A stretch of DNA of 5,526 bases, taken from the NCBI GenBank assembly GCA_035547155.1, contig DASZVJ010000220.1, forward strand, positions 1 to 5,526, read 5' to 3'. The notes below the pieces were generated by a model. The model ran no database searches. It had not been told where the DNA came from and worked only from the letters and a program-made list of their open reading frames with translations. Below are positions 5,066-5,526 of the stretch, piece by piece (position 1 is the first letter of the stretch; each line of letters begins with the position of its first letter). This DNA is from CAZNMF01 sp035547155 (GTDB lineage Bacteria > Acidobacteriota > Vicinamibacteria > Vicinamibacterales > SCN-69-37). The position numbers and the translations under genes are program-made.

Positions 5066-5526
5066 TGAGACGCCCCGGTACCCGAATCCGTGCGATTGCG
5101 GCTCGCGTGTGCGACGCGCGCACGATGGAGCGCCTCGTCGATCCAACTGTCTCCGATCTCCAGGCCGAGTACGAGGACGCCGTCACGCGCGGTCGAACGT
5201 GGGAGAGCGTCAGGATCTGGATCGTCGGGCACATCGCGCTCGTGCAGGTCATTGTGCTGCACGGAGGTCTGATGGGCATGAACACGCGACGCGATCGGAC
5301 ATCTGACGATCGCCGGGCCGTGCGTCGGACCGTAGCGGCCAGCGTCGCGATCGCGATTGTCGGAGCAATCCTCATCGCCATGATTCCGTTCGTGAACCTC
5401 ATCCCGCGGAGTCATTCGCACACGCTGGAGCTGGCGTTCGCCCTGGTTCCGCAGGCTCTGCCGGTCTCGATGCCGATCGGGCTCACCTTCGGCATCCTCT
5501 GGGGACTCGGCCGGACTCCCGCATCG
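5065..5526 (+). CDS. Multi-pass membrane protein, 3' end beyond window
   Basis: An open frame of 154 codons without stop, running off the window. ATG 5065-5067 shares its A with the padR stop (TGATG) and has GGAG at 5053-5056, 8 bases upstream, so translation is coupled to padR. The N-terminus is basic (MRRPGTRIRAIAARV), followed by an acidic segment (ERLVDPTVSDLQAEYEDA, 22-39). Hydrophobic helices follow at about 51-67 (IWIVGHIALVQVIVLHG), 90-112 and 121-148. Genes with this sort of start beside padR in Acidobacteriota are, as I remember, membrane proteins sometimes labelled as LptF/LptG-like permeases; I cannot confirm that here. It is probably the regulated target of PadR. Function not assigned. 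Confidence 0.75.
   Translation, partial: MRRPGTRIRAIAARVCDARTMERLVDPTVSDLQAEYEDAVTRGRTWESVRIWIVGHIALVQVIVLHGGLMGMNTRRDRTSDDRRAVRRTVAASVAIAIVGAILIAMIPFVNLIPRSHSHTLELAFALVPQALPVSMPIGLTFGILWGLGRTPAS

Noticed and set aside
4612..5421. A 269-codon open frame on the minus strand
   Set aside because: It is antisense to padR and the membrane protein, with Ser/Arg-rich shadow composition and no recognisable motif. The plus-strand genes account for the region.

Overview
The window is a G+C-rich bacterial segment (about two thirds G+C by eye). The gene content is a VapC toxin module, a LytS-type sensor, a periplasmic PQQ dehydrogenase, and MerR and PadR regulators beside a membrane protein. Together with the structured repeats that follow the tRNA genes, this resembles soil Acidobacteriota, perhaps the Vicinamibacteria. 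That assignment is from remembered gene style, not from a marker gene.

Layout. 1-66: 3' part of tRNA-Arg(CCG). 68-152: structured repeat copy A. 204-279: complete tRNA-Lys(CTT). 281-366: repeat copy B, which starts exactly one base after the encoded CCA, as copy A does. 367-487: apparent coding debris. 549-1206 (+): Phd/YefM-type antitoxin and VapC-type PIN toxin as an overlapping pair. 1276-3150 (-): complete secreted quinoprotein (PQQ) dehydrogenase of the glucose-dehydrogenase type. 3208-3753 (-): N-terminal half of a LytS/His_kinase-type sensor, cut off just after its phospho-acceptor HFLFNTLN box and joined in frame, without a stop, to the dehydrogenase. 3795-3845: inverted repeat. 3943-4621 (-): merR-type regulator with a TipAS-like C-terminal half, broken by two one-base frame changes. 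4622-4753: divergent control region with two strong palindromes. 4754-5065 (+): PadR-type regulator. 5065 to the window end (+): start of a multi-pass membrane protein, overlapping padR by one base.

How it works together. The tRNAs are housekeeping genes and the toxin-antitoxin pair is an accessory insertion next to them. The dehydrogenase would oxidise a sugar or alcohol in the periplasm and pass electrons to the respiratory chain. It carries its own signal peptide and probably its own promoter, so it should work whether or not the upstream kinase remnant is translated. PadR probably represses itself and the membrane protein through the 28-bp palindrome overlapping its promoter. The divergent merR has a textbook 19-bp-spacer MerR promoter, but its reading frame is broken in this assembly.

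The two most unusual patterns are: (1) the repeat attached one base after each tRNA, with compensatory base-pair changes between copies; (2) start codons lying 6-7 bases after a -10-like hexamer without a usable Shine-Dalgarno at four genes, suggesting leaderless transcripts.
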